Below are positions 1 through 12,067 of a stretch of 64,000 nt of DNA, in pieces. The translations under genes and the position numbers were made by a program. Location of the stretch: NCBI RefSeq assembly GCF_963576675.1, contig NC_088918.1, forward strand, positions 58,299,501 to 58,363,500, written 5' to 3'. The DNA is from Euphorbia lathyris. Its lineage: Eukaryota; Streptophyta; Magnoliopsida; Malpighiales; Euphorbiaceae. The notes beneath the pieces were generated by a model. That model was not told the DNA's origin. It worked only from the letters and a program-made list of their open reading frames with translations, and did not search any database. Positions within the stretch are counted from its first letter, which is position 1. Each line of letters begins with the position of its first letter.

Positions 1-438
1 ACTCAACTGCTTGTAAACGGTTTGTGCTCTACTTTTAAAGAGCTCAGTAGTGGATTGAAAAAGCCCGGAAGGATTCTGGGGACTAGACGTAGGCGGTGAG
101 GCCGAACCAGGATAAGTCTGCTGAGTAATCTCAAACTCTGTCTCTCAATATATATATATATGTATGTGTTGCTTGCTTAAATTACTCAGAATATAAATTA
201 TAAGCTGACACTGAGTAATCAGAGTGCTGAGTTGGAAGCTGACCTTAAATGTTAATTCCCAACTCATAAGTAAAACGGTTCTAGTCAGCATCTGACTAAA
301 GCTGTCTTACATCTTGCTCGGCCTTGTTGACCAAAACTGAGTAAAGTAATTTAAAGATTTAAATTAAGTCAGCATAAATAAGCAAAAAGTTACATTAGTT
401 CCTAACCCCCCCTTGGAACTAATTACACGGGACCAACA
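1..438 (+). mobile_element. SIRE-family LTR, right-hand 438 bp (cut by window edge)
   Basis: This stretch matches the 3' portion of the LTRs at 29292-30758, 32912-33814 and 42985-44461 almost base for base. It contains the same CTGAGTAATC motifs, a short TA microsatellite near 147-162, and the same terminus ending in GGGACCAACA at 438. Its left part lies outside the window, so solo LTR and full-element 3' LTR cannot be told apart. It abuts the endogenous viral sequence that starts at 439 and therefore cuts off that copy's upstream genes. Confidence 0.9.
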
Positions 439-939
439 AAAACATCCAATATAGACGTAAGCACCGAAGTGGAATATCTTCAACTAAAAATCGAAAAACA
501 AAATCAAGAAATAAAAGACCTACAAAAAGAAAATATAAAATTAGTCATAAATTCTACTACAGAATGAGTAGAAAAATATAAAAAATATAAACATAAATTT
601 AAAAACACTAAAATAGAATTAAAGGAAACAAAGTTAGAACTAAAACAAACAAAAACAGAGTTAATCCACATTAAAGACCAATTGAAAGAGTTAAAGGAAG
701 AAGTAAGAGTCTTAAGAATAATGGTTAAAGAAGTAAAAGGGAAAAATATTCACACCAGTAATAGTAGTAGTGATAGTTCCGATAGTTCAAATAATCAAAT
801 TGAAAATAAAATAAAAATCATTGGATATATAGAAGAAGAAAGTAAGGATGAAACAAAATTAATAGAAGAAAATAACCAGATAATGAAAGCATTAGAACAA
901 ATGAAAAACATTAATGGAATAATAGAAGAAGAACCATAA
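439..939 (+). pseudogene. Viral coiled-coil region (EVE), broken
   Basis: One frame is open from the LTR junction to TAA at 937-939 apart from TGA at 565-567. The product is very rich in Lys, Glu and Leu with leucine-type heptads (LKETKLELKQTKTEL), so a long coiled coil is predicted from about 600 to 730. It is followed by a Ser-rich acidic tract (SSSDSSDSSN). Caulimovirids have coiled-coil virion-associated proteins and acidic N-termini on their coat proteins, and either would fit here. The original start is lost at the LTR boundary. Assignment as viral rests mainly on what follows it. Confidence 0.55.
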
Positions 940-2093
940 AGTGATATAGAAAATAACGAATACACTAGGTATGAAGAATCAGATATAGGATCAGAAAATA
1001 TAGTAAACGAAGATGCAGATAATTATCCAGAAGAAGAAAGACCCCAATTTAGAAGTAGTAACTAAAAAACCACCTACAATTCCAAGACATATACATATAG
1101 GACAACAAGGAGAGTGTAAAGAATTTATAGGATCTATGTCTCAAGGATTAAATCCAAATGGATATTTTTTAGACTTAGATAATGTCTATGATGAACAAGA
1201 AATAAGTAGACGAATAAATGATTGGAATTTAGAAATGTACATAGCCTTAATGAATTCATCTCAAACTGGAAATTTAGATTATATGTATGACCTAATATCT
1301 AAAACAATGATAGGAAAAGTAGGATTTTGGATGGAATCAATAACTCATCAGTTAAGACCACAAATAGAAGCTTGTGCTCATAATTGGAAATCAATGTTAT
1401 TATTATTTGATATGGTATTAAAAAAGAGAATTTTTAGGAGAAAGATGGTTAGTGGCAAGAGAAACAATATTTGCAGAAAGAAAAGCAGAAATAATAATGA
1501 ATTTAAATAACATAAAATGTTGTAAAATTAGTAAATTACTAGAATATACTATCAGTTTTACTAAATTCTTTTATGAAGCTAGATTTTTACCACAAGAAGG
1601 ATTGATATATCAACAACTATATTATGACCACTTACCAAACCCATACAACATAGAAGTTTCAAAAGAATATACTCAGTTAGAACCAAAAGAAAATACATTA
1701 GGAGAAAGAATAAGAGTTCTGAGAGCTTATCTTATGAGAAAATGTGAAGAATATAGAATTCAACAAAAGGTTAAAAAGGATAAGAAACTAGGACTAAAAG
1801 AGATATGTGGATTCACTGAAAAACGATTAGTTTTTGGTTGTGATGATAAAGTCAGAAGAAAATATAGACGATATAATCTTAATCGCAAATATAGAAATAA
1901 TCCTACATATAAGAAGTCTTATGATAAAAATTATGATTATGGAAGATTTATACGATATAAAAATAATCCAGAAAATAGGAAAAGATTTAGATATAAACGA
2001 AAATTTAGGAAAAGATGAGAAAGATTACTAAGTGATAAGAATACTAAGCTTACAGAATGTAAATGTTGGAACTGTAATGAGAAAGGATATTAT
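940..2093 (+). pseudogene. Viral coat-protein region with first half of zinc knuckle (EVE)
   Basis: An acidic stretch (about 940-1030) leads into a coat-like domain read first in one frame (1013-1510) and then, after a frameshift near 1440, in another (1452-2018). A TGA follows at about 2016 in that frame. The C-terminal part is strongly basic with many Arg, Lys and Tyr residues, as expected for nucleic-acid binding. Just before 2093 the sequence enters a CCHC zinc knuckle (visible as CWNCNEKG), and the MITE at 2094 interrupts it. The remaining His and Cys of the knuckle lie on the far side of the MITE at 2625-2650. Coat identity is inferred from the basic tail and zinc knuckle directly upstream of a pararetroviral protease-RT. 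Confidence 0.65.
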
Positions 2094-2632
2094 TAGGGAT
2101 GGCAACGGGTAGGGTACCCGTGGGTAGTGTCAATCTCAAACCCTTACCCTTTTATTTTTTAATTACCCGTACTCGCTCCATTACCCTAACGGGTATATGA
2201 TTTGCATCCCATACCCGTCCCATTTAATTCACGGGTACCCGCGGATACCTTTACCCGTTAAGAATCAATAAATAAAATAAAAAAATTACAAATTTAACAA
2301 AGTATAAATTTAAAAAATCATCCATTTTTAACCTTAATCAATAAAAATAAAGTATATTAATGGTACCACTTAATGGCTGAAGAACAAAAGGTTGGTGTTC
2401 AAATCTCACATTTTACATCTAAAACATAATAATATTTTTTTAAATTTAGAAGAGTTATGACAGGTAACGGGTACTGGGTACCCTATGGGGTATTTCCATT
2501 ACCCTAACGGGTAATAATTTTGATCCTATACCCATCTCATATCCTTTTATACAGGGTACGGATAGTCCCATTAGGATCGGGTAGTGCCGGGTACCCACGG
2601 GTAGACTACTCGTTGCCATCCCTAGACATTAT
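2086..2632. mobile_element. hAT-type MITE (2094-2624) with 8-bp target duplication
   Basis: The element spans 2094-2624 (531 bp). It starts TAGGGATGGCAACGGG and ends with the inverted counterpart CGTTGCCATCCCTA. Subterminal repeats of GGGTACCCG occur at both ends. The flanking octamers GATATTAT (2086-2093) and GACATTAT (2625-2632) form an 8-bp target duplication with one transition, the hallmark of hAT transposition. There is no coding capacity: the ORF crossing its right end is a chance frame. TAGGGATGGCAA-type termini are well known among plant hAT MITEs. Confidence 0.9.
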
Positions 2633-2650
2633 GCTAATAAATGTCCTAAA
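2625..2650 (+). pseudogene. 26-bp viral island: second half of the coat zinc knuckle
   Basis: Between the MITE and the Helitron lie 26 bp of viral DNA encoding the His and last Cys of the interrupted CCHC motif (HYANKCP). The target duplication left an intact His codon here, while the left copy carries a C-to-T change. The viral frame resumes at 25110 after the Helitron. Confidence 0.75.
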
Positions 2651-4468
2651 TCTATATATATATATTAAAAGCTGGATACTGAAGTTGCTTATTTGGCTGA
2701 ATTTCAGATGTTTTGCTGACATGTCATCTTTATAGAGTATTACTTTAATTTTAATAGATTAATAAATTAAAACTAATTTATTATTGTATTTTGTAACCGT
2801 TGAGAAAACCAACTCTCCATTTCACGTTCTCCCTCATTTCTCTTAAACCAGCGTCATCTCTTAGTTTTTGTTTATTCCTTTATAATAAACCACCCCCTTC
2901 CACCCGTTATCTTCAACAGTTGGTAAGTGCCTTTTAATTTCTCTGGTGTTTTTCATCTACAAATTGCTTCTCTTCCATTTGACAAGTTAAGCTGATTTTG
3001 ATTTCCTTCTTCCTCTCTCTTTCTATCACATTACATCTAAATTGGTTGCTTTTATTTTAGGTTTTGAAATTGCTTTTTAGGAATGCACGATTCATGAGCT
3101 GGTGAGTTTCTCTTTCAATTCTAATTTTTTGTTTGTTTTATATCTCGATTTTCTATTGTACATTTGAATTTTTAACTACTGCACCATTTCAGATCAGTTT
3201 TTTTTTGCATTTTTTGATTCCTCATCTCACGGTTAGAATTTGTGTCAAACGATAACCATCTCTTCTTTGTCACCGTGATAGGCCTCTGTTCCACCCTCGA
3301 TCACCTTATCCTTTGGTCCTCCATCTTTTGTTCTTTTGGTCCCCGATCATTGGCTTTTCAATCGTTTGATCGGGCATCTCAATCTTTTGTAACATGTAAA
3401 TTGATCACCTTTTCAGATTTCAATTTCTTGATTTGATCTTTTATTCTTTAGATTTTGGGTTTCAGGTTTGTAATTGTGATTTCCACTCAATTCTGTTAGC
3501 GTTTTGCATAGGATTCCATTCGTATCTATTAGGTTCTTCAGGTTAGATTCCCTTTCATATGCATTTTACATCCAGATTTTCTCATTGTTGGTCTTCGCTA
3601 CTACAACATTTTTCAGGTTAGATTATTTTAATAATGCATTTTACATATTGAATTTTGGAGCTTACTTAGTGTTTCTTCGTTCTATTTCTGACTCGGTTGC
3701 CTAATGATTCTAATTTGGTTTACTAATTTTTAATTTTTTCCCTCTCCAAATGGATCTGAACTGTGTGATTGCAGATTTTATGGACTGCAGCCTTTTGCTG
3801 AACTCTTTGCCAATATCTCTTTTTTGCATCTTCATCCTTAAGCTTATTTTCTATAACAGTAACTACTTTCAATTTCATATCTTATGTTATTTCAGGATAA
3901 AAATCCGCATCTACATGTAAAAGAACGCTAATTGAAGCATTTTCCCTTCTACTAATGACAAGCAACGCTCCTAAGGTTTTGTCAAGGTTAGGACCTTTGG
4001 TTTAGTTACTGTTTTAGGGTTGATAGCAACAACTATTTCTGCCTATTCCATAACAAATTTTCTTTGTCAAACCAAATATTGGAGAATGAAGTTTAGTCAA
4101 TTTAGTCATTGTTTATAGTATATAGAGCCCTGAATTTTTATTTGCCAATAGTGATTTGGAGAGGGCAAATTAAAAAGAATATTCAGGATGACTTATATAG
4201 TATATGGATTCTGAATTTTGTTTGCAACAAATCAGTAGATATATAAAAAAAATCTAATAGGCAGGGGTAAACTCCATGTAATAGTCATCTAGAGTGTTAC
4301 TCATTTGAACAGAGGTTTTGGAGTTTTTACTATCATTATTGGTATCACATGAAAAAAGTTTTACTTTGTTTGTATTGCTTTTGCCTCTCACCTTTTCCTT
4401 AAGGTGAGTTTATCTAACATAGTTTTGCATGTAAGCTTAGCCTCCTTTTAAGGATCTGCAAGCATAAT

Positions 4469-5942
4469 TGTTAAGCCCAAAATATACCTAAAATATTATC
4501 AATAATTACATCAATATTGCTACGAATTTATGCTATTATAACTGTTTAGAAAGCTTTTACTCTCGAATATGTTTCTTTCTTGTAAGGTACATAAATATTT
4601 GGTAAAATCCAAATAGGAACGAAAAGAGCTCAAAAACAGAAGAAAAACCCTACAAAAGGAGTCGAAGACGACAGAAATTAATAACGCCAAATCGAGGACG
4701 AGAACAAAAGCCGAAGAAGTGAAAAACGTTCCGTGCCGCGACCGCGGCCCCCAAATTCTCGGTCGCGACACGCGTTCTTCAGCTTCTCCTTCCCTTCGTT
4801 CGAAGACCAATTGATGCTCCCCCATTCTCGGTAGAGAATTAAATATTCTCGGTACGAGCAGGAGTCTGTAGAAGCCTAGTTGCACACTTTCATTTTCGAC
4901 GAAACGCGATCGTTCGGGTGGATAAAGACGTCCTTTCACAACGGATACGATCCTTCACAACGGACACGACACTTCAATCAAGACTCTTCAACATCTATAA
5001 ATAAAGAGTTGATGGAGAGTTGAAGAGATGTAGAAGAAAGAGATTAGTATAGAATTTATGCAGAAATTCCGAGTCAAGTGATTCAGAAGTTAGATTTCGA
5101 TTCTGTAAAAAGCAATATGCTATACACACATTGTTTATTCAATAATAACAAGTTCAGTAGCGTTTAGACATTGTTCCAATTTAGTTTTCATTTTGGTAGT
5201 AGACCGACCAAGTCTCTATTACGAAGATTCAACGAGAAGATTGAGTAGAGGATCCGCCCCTGAGCCTGACAAACTCTAACGAAACCCAAGGAAAGGATTG
5301 ACAACCCGTTCACTTGCAAGTCATCGAATGTTTCCATGCTCCATGTTCTCTGTAAACTTGTATCAATTTATATTTCATCTAATAAAGTCCGTTCTATTCG
5401 ATAGATTTTTATGCAGCACTTTGGTAAAGGATCCGAAGTGGATGCTGGTGTTTTCATTAAAACGTATTTAATTCAAAATCTTTACAAGGAAACTTTGTTG
5501 AGCACTTAGGCAAATTATTATCTCGAAAGAGTTTTAATTTGATTAAGGGAAATTATCCCGAATAGGGTTTTGTCATGTTCAAAGCCTAATAATTAGAGGT
5601 TCCGTCATTTATTTCATCTTTATAATTCATACAAAGTTTAAAGTTGTTTTCTTTGCTTAATGCAAACAAATACATTTGTTTACTTTTCTAAAAAGTACTA
5701 AAAGTTCCTGTCTTGCAAATTCATTCTTAAATCAGAATATTTTCTAACATCTTCATACTGTAATCTAATTCTTATTCTAGCAATTTCAAAACCAAAACCG
5801 ATTAAACGATTTTCCATATTATAAACCTTAAAAGTAAATTTAACCGATTCTAAATAAGTTTTGTTTAAAAAACGTTCCCTGTGGGATTGATATCTTTTAT
5901 TACTACAAGTGTATACCGTGCACTTGCGGAAATCGCTCAACA
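4469..5942 (+). repeat. Athila 5' LTR
   Basis: It begins TGTTAAGCCC and ends CGCTCAACA. A TATA box (TATAAATA) lies at 4996-5003. Upstream of it are a GC-rich hairpin (4732-4772, arms CGTGCCGCGACCG and CGGTCGCGACACG, one mismatch) and ATTCTC palindromes (about 4824-4858). Relative to the 3' LTR it keeps 168 extra bases at about 5712-5880. The apparent minus-strand ORF over 4520-4939 recurs in the other LTR and is a chance frame. Confidence 0.95.
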
Positions 5943-5948
5943 AGTTTT

Positions 5949-5966
5949 TGGCGCCGTTGCCGGGGA
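5949..5966 (+). promoter_or_regulatory. Athila primer-binding site
   Basis: TGGCGCCGTTGCCGGGGA begins six bases after the 5' LTR. This is the characteristic PBS of Athila, Cyclops and Calypso elements, generally attributed to tRNA-Asp. Confidence 0.85.
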
Positions 5967-6118
5967 ATGCCAAAATTTTTGACAAAATTTTAAATTTTTC
6001 GTGTTTTATTTCGAATCTAGGTTTATTCATACTTATTTTAATTTTTTTTAAAATTTAATAATTTTCACTTACTAATATATTTATTCTTCAAATTCTGTTT
6101 TATAGGTAGTTTCGGTTC

Positions 6119-8218
6119 GTGCAAGATTTCAAGTTCATGCGCAGTTCTCGAAGTTCAGGCATACCACCAAAACCACTAGACCCAGAAATTGAAAGGACAC
6201 TTAAGAAGAACAAAAACAACAACAAAAATAAAAACAAAAACAAAAACAAAACCCCAGTAAAGACAAATACCGAATCTGGTAAAATGGCAGACCCACCAAC
6301 ACTTATGGATTAAGCTAGGCCAGGTGTGGCCGGTGTGACCAATAGTATCGTTAGACCCAGAATCACCGCAAACCAATTTGAAATTAAGCCTGCGTTGCTT
6401 AATATGTTGCAAAATAATGTAACATTTTATGGGTTAACTAACGAAAATCCTAACACCCATTTAACAAATTTCCTTGAAATTTGTGACACTTTTAAAATCC
6501 CAGATGTGACTGCAGAAGCAATCAAACTTCGCCTTTTTCCTTTCACTTTGAAGGATAGGGCTAAAGAATGGTTAACTTCTATGCCAGCCGCAACTTTTGC
6601 CACTTGGGAACAATTAGCCCAAGCGTTTTTATCAAAAAAATTTCCTTTAGCAAAAACCGCAAGAGTCATTAAAGAGTTAACATCTTTTTCTCAAAACGAT
6701 AATGAAACTCTTTATGAGGCTTGGGAACGTTTTAAAGAACTTCAACGTTTATGCCCACACCACCAATTGCCCGCTGAACTTTTAATGCAAACATTTTATA
6801 ATGGACTAAATCCTACAACTAGAGGTTCATTGGACGCTATGTCTGGAGGGTTATTCATGAAGAAAACATCTGCCCAAGCAAGAGAACTTTTGGAGGAAAT
6901 GGCAATCAACAGCTGTATGTGGCCTGCGGAACGTGGACACGTACCAATAGTGAAACCATCATCCTCAACAACGTCATCAGTTAAAGGTATAGTGAATCTT
7001 GATCCAGTAGCGATGTTGCAAGCCTAATTTTCTGCCTTATCGCACAAAATTGATAGGTTTATGGAACCGTGTGATCCTAATGGTAACCCAATCCAAACGG
7101 ATGTGGACTACGAAGGTATGAGTGAAATTGAACAGGTAAATTTTGTCCAAGGGCAAAACCAAAATAATAACCCTTATTCCAATACATATAATCCTGGATG
7201 GAGAAATCATCCTAACTTTAATTGGAGAGATAATAATAATAATGCAAATGTTAATCAAAATCGTACCACCAATTATCAAAATCAATCGAGAGATACGATT
7301 AGCACTTTATCTTCTAAAATCGACAAATTTATTGATGCTATGAGCAGAAAAATAAGTAATCACGACGATGGTTTTAAACAGATCGAGAATAAATTCGATC
7401 AGCTTATTAAAAACCAATCATCTAGCATCCATAATTTGGAGGTTCAAATTGGACAACTCGCTAAATCAATTCCATCCCGCAAAGAGGGAAGTCTTCCAAG
7501 CCATACGGAAGAAAATCCAAAAGAGCATGTTAAGGCTATCACTCTTCGTTCAGGGAAAAATTACTTAGGCCCGAAAATGCCCGGAAATTCGACTTTACCT
7601 GGAACTGATTTACCAAAGCCCAAAGAAGATACTTTAAAACAAAAAGATGCACCAATTGACTCTAGTACAAAAACTTTTGTACCCAAACCACCTTTTCCAC
7701 ACAAAGTCCGCAATAAGGACTATGACAAACAACTTTTAACATTTTTAGACAAACTTAAAAATTTGCATATTAATTTGACGTTTATGGATGCGATTATGCA
7801 AATTCCCAATTATGGTAAATTCCTCAAAGATTTAATTTCAAAGAAAATCAGTTGGGAAGGAATTTCATCCATTTCACTAACTGAAGATTGCAGTTCGATT
7901 GTGTCAAGCAATTTGCCCACTAAACTCAAAGATCTCGGATGTTTTACCATTCCGTGTAAATTGGGAGATATTGAATTTCCCAGTTGTCTCTGTGATTTAG
8001 GAGCAAGCATTAACTTGATGCCATTATCTATTTTTAATAAGTTAGGCTTAGAAGAAGATATCAAACGTACCAATATGGTTTTGCAATTAGCGGATCAAAC
8101 CACTAAAAGACCATACGGTATAATCGAGGATGTTTTAGTTAAAGTTGACAAATTTATTTTTCCTACCGATTTCGTTATTCTAGATTTTGCTTATGATGTT
8201 AATTGTCCGCTTTGGTAG
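6119..8218 (+). pseudogene. gag: Athila gag and protease, broken frame
   Basis: A single frame runs from 6119 to 8218, broken by TAA at 6311-6313 and TAA at 7025-7027. The N-terminal part is a low-complexity Lys/Asn tract (about 6200-6255). It is followed by a retrotransposon gag domain (about 6430-6900, with motifs such as RLFPFTLKDRAKEWL and LYEAWERFKEL). An Asn-rich linker (about 7140-7290) leads to the protease, whose active-site region reads CDLGASINLMPLS (about 7990-8035). The usual Asp-Thr/Ser-Gly is therefore Asp-Leu-Gly, as in other Athila members. The frame ends at 8216-8218, where a frameshift leads into pol. Gag forms the particle that packages the element RNA in the cytoplasm. 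Confidence 0.92.
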
Positions 8219-11200
8219 ACCGTTCATGAACACGGGACGTGCTCTAGTTGATGTGTCAGAAGGGAAAGTAGTTTTAAGAATAGGAGATGATAAGATTGAG
8301 TTTGATATGAATCAAGCGATGAAATATCCTATGGAGGATTTCGCTTGTATGAAACTTGATTTAATTGAAGAATGTGTAAATGACATTGTTCAAAAAGAAG
8401 AAATAATAGAACCTATAATAAGTGAGGAACTAGAAGATAAGGACCCAGAACCTTTGATTCGTGAAGATGGACCAGTTCCACCTTCAATTATAGTTCCACC
8501 TAAATTAGAACTTAAAGAATTACCAAGTCATTTGAGGTACGCTTTCTTAGGCGAAGGCGATTCTCTACCTATAATTATCTCTAACAAATTAACACAAGTT
8601 CAAGAAGAGAAATTGAAAGAAGTTGTTAGAAATAGGATAGGAAGTATGGGTTGGCAAATTTCTGACTTAAAAGGTATTAATCCGAGTATCGTAATGCACA
8701 GAATTCACTTAGAAGAAGATAAGCCACCTAAAGCGGATAGGCAAAGACGCCTAAATCCCAATATGAAGGAAGTAGTAAAAAATGAGATTACTAAACTTCT
8801 AGACAATGGGATCATCTACCCTATTTCAGATAGTGAATGGGTTAGTCCAATCCATTGCGTACCTAAAAAGGGAGGCATAACAGTTGTAAGGAATGAAGAA
8901 GGTGAATTAATACCTACACGAACCACCACTGGTTGGAGAGTTTGTATAGATTATAGAAATCTAAATAAAGCAACTAGGAAAGATCATTTTCCTCTACCTT
9001 TCATTGATCAGATGATCGAAAGGATAGCTGGTCATGCTTTCTACTGTTTTCTAGACGGTTACTCCAGATTTTTTCAAATATACATTTACCCGGATGACCA
9101 AGATAAAACAACATTCACATGTCCTTACGGAACGTTTGCATATAGGAGAATGCCCTTTGGTCTATGTAACGCACCTGCAACATTTCAACGTTGTATGACT
9201 GCGATTTTTAATGATTTCATTGAAGATATCATTGAAGTTTTTATGGACGATTTTTCAGTTTATGGAGATTCTTTTGATTCGTGCCTAAAAAACTTGGATA
9301 AAGTTTTGTCTAGGTGTGAAGAAACAAATTTGGTATTAAACTGAGAAAAATGTCATTTCATGGTTGACGAAGGAATTGTTTTAGGTCACAAAATATCTGA
9401 AAAAGGATTAGAAGTGGATAGAGCAAAAACTTCAGTAATAGAAAAATTACCCCCTCCAATTACTGTTAAGGGAGTAAGATCATTTTTAGGACATGCTGGT
9501 TTTTACAGAAGATTTATTAAGAATTTTTCTGTAATTTCCAAACCACTCACTAATCTACTCATGAAAGATTCCACCTTTGATTTTAATGAAGATTGCGTTA
9601 AAGCTTTCGAAACATTAAAAACAACATTAGTCAGTGCACCTATTATTGCTAAACCCGATTGGGATTTACCATTTGAAATTATGTGTGATGCAAGTGATTT
9701 AGCTGTCGGATGTGTTTTAGGTCAAAGGAAGGATAAGAAACTTCATGTCATTTATTATGCAAGTCACACACTGTCCGGTTCACAATTAAACTACACCACA
9801 ACTGAGAAAGAAATGTTAGCTGTAGTTTTTGCATGTGATAAGTTTAGGTCATACTTGTTAGGTTCGAAAGTTATTATTTATACTGATCATGCAGCATTAA
9901 GATATTTATTTGCTAAAAAAGATGCAAAACCACGTCTAATTAGATGGGTTTTATTGTTACAAGAATTTGATATAGAAATAAAAGACAAAAGGGGAGTAGA
10001 AAACCTTGTCGCCGATCATCTATCGAGACTTGAAGATGAGAACGGTCCTATAGGTGAAACTAACGGTATACGAGATGATTTCCCTGATGAACATCTCTAT
10101 CAAATGAAAAGCGTCATGTCACCATGGTATGCAGATATTGCTAATTATCTTGCAGCCAATATTGTTCCGGAAGGATTAAATTTCCAACAAAAGAAGAAAT
10201 TTTTCTTCGACATTAAACAGTATTTTTGGGAAGATCCTTTTTTGTTCAAGACTTGTGGTGACGGGATAATTAGGAGATGCCATTCTAGCTCTTATGGAGG
10301 ACATAATGGAGCTAACAAGACAGCAGCTAGAATATTTGAATGTGGTTTCTTTTGGCCTACGATGTTTAAAGACGTCCGTTCATTTATTACTCGATGTGAT
10401 AAGTGCCAAAGAACAGAAAATCTAGGAAGGAAAGATGAGATGCCCCTCACAACCATATTAGAAGTTGAAGTCTTCGATACGTGGGGAATAGATTTCATGG
10501 GACCTTTTCCCCCTTCTTTTGGTAAAACTTACATATTAGTTGCCGTTGATTATGTTTCAAAGTGGGTTGAAGCAATTGCAACCCCGACGAACGATTCTAA
10601 AGTTGTCATTAATTTTCTTGACGATATATTTTGTAGATTTGGTTGTCCAAGAGTCATCGTTAGTGATGGCGGTACTCATTTTATAAACCGAAGTTTTGAA
10701 ACGCTTATGAAAAAATACGGAGTACGCCACCGCGTGTCTACGCCATACCATCCTCAGTCAAATGGTCAGGCGGAGATATCAAATAGAGAACTCAAATGGA
10801 TTCTAGAGAAAACAGTTTCATCCTCAAGAAAAGATTGGTCTTGTAAACTAAATAATGCGTTATGGGCATACCGTACTGCATTTAAAACACCAATAGGAAT
10901 GACTCCATACCGCTTAGTGTATGGGAAGGCATGTCATTTGCCAGTCGAATTAGAACATAAAGCCTATTGGGCTATTAGGGAACTTAACTTTGATTTACGA
11001 CAAGCAGGTAAGAAACGTTTGCTCAATTTAAATGAGTTAGATGAGTTACGCCATCTATCTTACGAAAATGCAAAGATTTATAAAGAAAAAGTGAAAAAAT
11101 GGCACGATGCCAAAATTAAAGTCAAACACTTTAATGTTGGGGATAAAGTGCTGTTATTTAATTCACGACTTCGTTTATTTCCAGGAAAACTTAAGTCCAG

Positions 11201-11365
11201 ATGGATATGACCATATTTAGTCGTCAAAACATTCGATTATGGTTCTTTAGAACTGGAAGGTCCTAACAGAGTTCGTTTAAAGTTAATGGTAATCGATGTA
11301 AAATCTATTACGAAAATATTTCACAAATAGGAATTTCGTTCGTAACAAGATTATCTGACGTATAA
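8187..11365 (+). pseudogene. pol: Athila pol (RT, RNase H, integrase), broken
   Basis: After the frameshift near 8200, pol continues in one frame. It has TGA at 9342-9344, TGA at 11208-11210 and a probable one-base loss near 11275, after which the true end is TAA at 11363-11365. RT motifs include VCIDYRNLN (about 8940), FLDGYSRFFQI and the catalytic box FMDDF (about 9240), a variant of YXDD common in this lineage. RNase H follows, with CDASDLAVG (about 9690), TEKEMLAV and IYTDH. Integrase has a His/Cys zinc region (HNGANKTA...CDKCQR, about 10300-10415) and a DDE core ([29 protein letters not shown], 10480-10790). Broken as it stands. Confidence 0.93.
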
Positions 11366-11600
11366 ATCACTCAGTTTTTCGATCACAGTTTATTTTGTTT
11401 TATTTCTTTTTATATTTTTGCTCATTTTATTTTTATTTTATTTTATTTTATTTTTATTTTATTTTATTTTATTGTATTTTTCCAAATGCCATTTTTATGA
11501 TTAGATGACTTTATGTTATGCTTTAAATGCATAAAATATGTTTATTTCATGATTTTAGATTTAATTTTAGGAAATTAGAATGAAATTGAAGTTTCAGGCA
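11366..11600. repeat. Spacer with TTTTA microsatellite
   Basis: Noncoding AT-rich DNA between pol and the hairpin module. It contains imperfect TTTTA repeats at about 11405-11475. Confidence 0.8.
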
Positions 11601-11950
11601 ATTCTCTGCCGAGAATTTGGAATTCTCAGCCGAGAATCCTATTTTTCAGATTTGTCCAAATAGGTTAGGTTTTTTCTGAACTTACTAAGAATAATAAATT
11701 CTCTACCGTGAATCAAGAAATGGGTTACGACGCCTGATTTCCGCAAGGAAATCAGCGTGTCGCGACCGAGAATTTGGAATTCTCGGTCGCGACACGCGTT
11801 TTTCCTACACAATCAGGTCTGAATCATCCTAAACCTTTAGACGAACCCTTTGACAAACGAAACCTTAAGTTTCTTCATTTCCGAAAGGTGTAATTTTATA
11901 CCTTTTCATGATTAAAACAACACCTCTTTTCATCTTAAAATCTTATAAAT
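11601..11950 (+). promoter_or_regulatory. Hairpin-plus-TATA module upstream of Athila ORF-A
   Basis: From 5' to 3' it holds ATTCTC/GAGAAT palindromes (11601-11637), then a 9-bp hairpin CTGATTTCC-GCAA-GGAAATCAG (11734-11755) with a GNRA-type tetraloop. Overlapping it by one base is a perfect 20-bp stem with a 3-nt loop (11755-11797; inner part CGACCGAGAATT-TGG-AATTCTCGGTCG). A TATA-like box TATAAAT follows at 11944-11950, 118 nt before the ORF-A start codon at 12068. The LTR and the stretch before ORF-B carry the same types of sequence in front of a TATA box. Promoter function is inferred. Confidence 0.5.
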
Positions 11951-12067
11951 TAGTCCTAGAAGATTCAAGTTCTGTTACAAATCTTTTCATCTTTGTCAGA
12001 TTTCTGATTTCTTCAAACACCATTTTTCATTAGGTAACAGAAACCTTGTTTCTTTAAATTCTACACC

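Noticed and set aside
2520..2735. 71-codon ORF across the right end of the MITE
   Set aside because: It runs through the MITE terminus, the viral island and the Helitron start, so it cannot be a gene.
4520..4939. Minus-strand ORF of 139 codons, with a near-identical 135-codon twin at 18629-19036
   Set aside because: Both lie in the Athila LTRs and are the same LTR sequence read backwards. There is no domain and they cross the LTR hairpin.
6176..6412. Minus-strand ORF with a Val/Phe-rich membrane-like segment
   Set aside because: It is the antisense of the Lys/Asn low-complexity tract in Athila gag.
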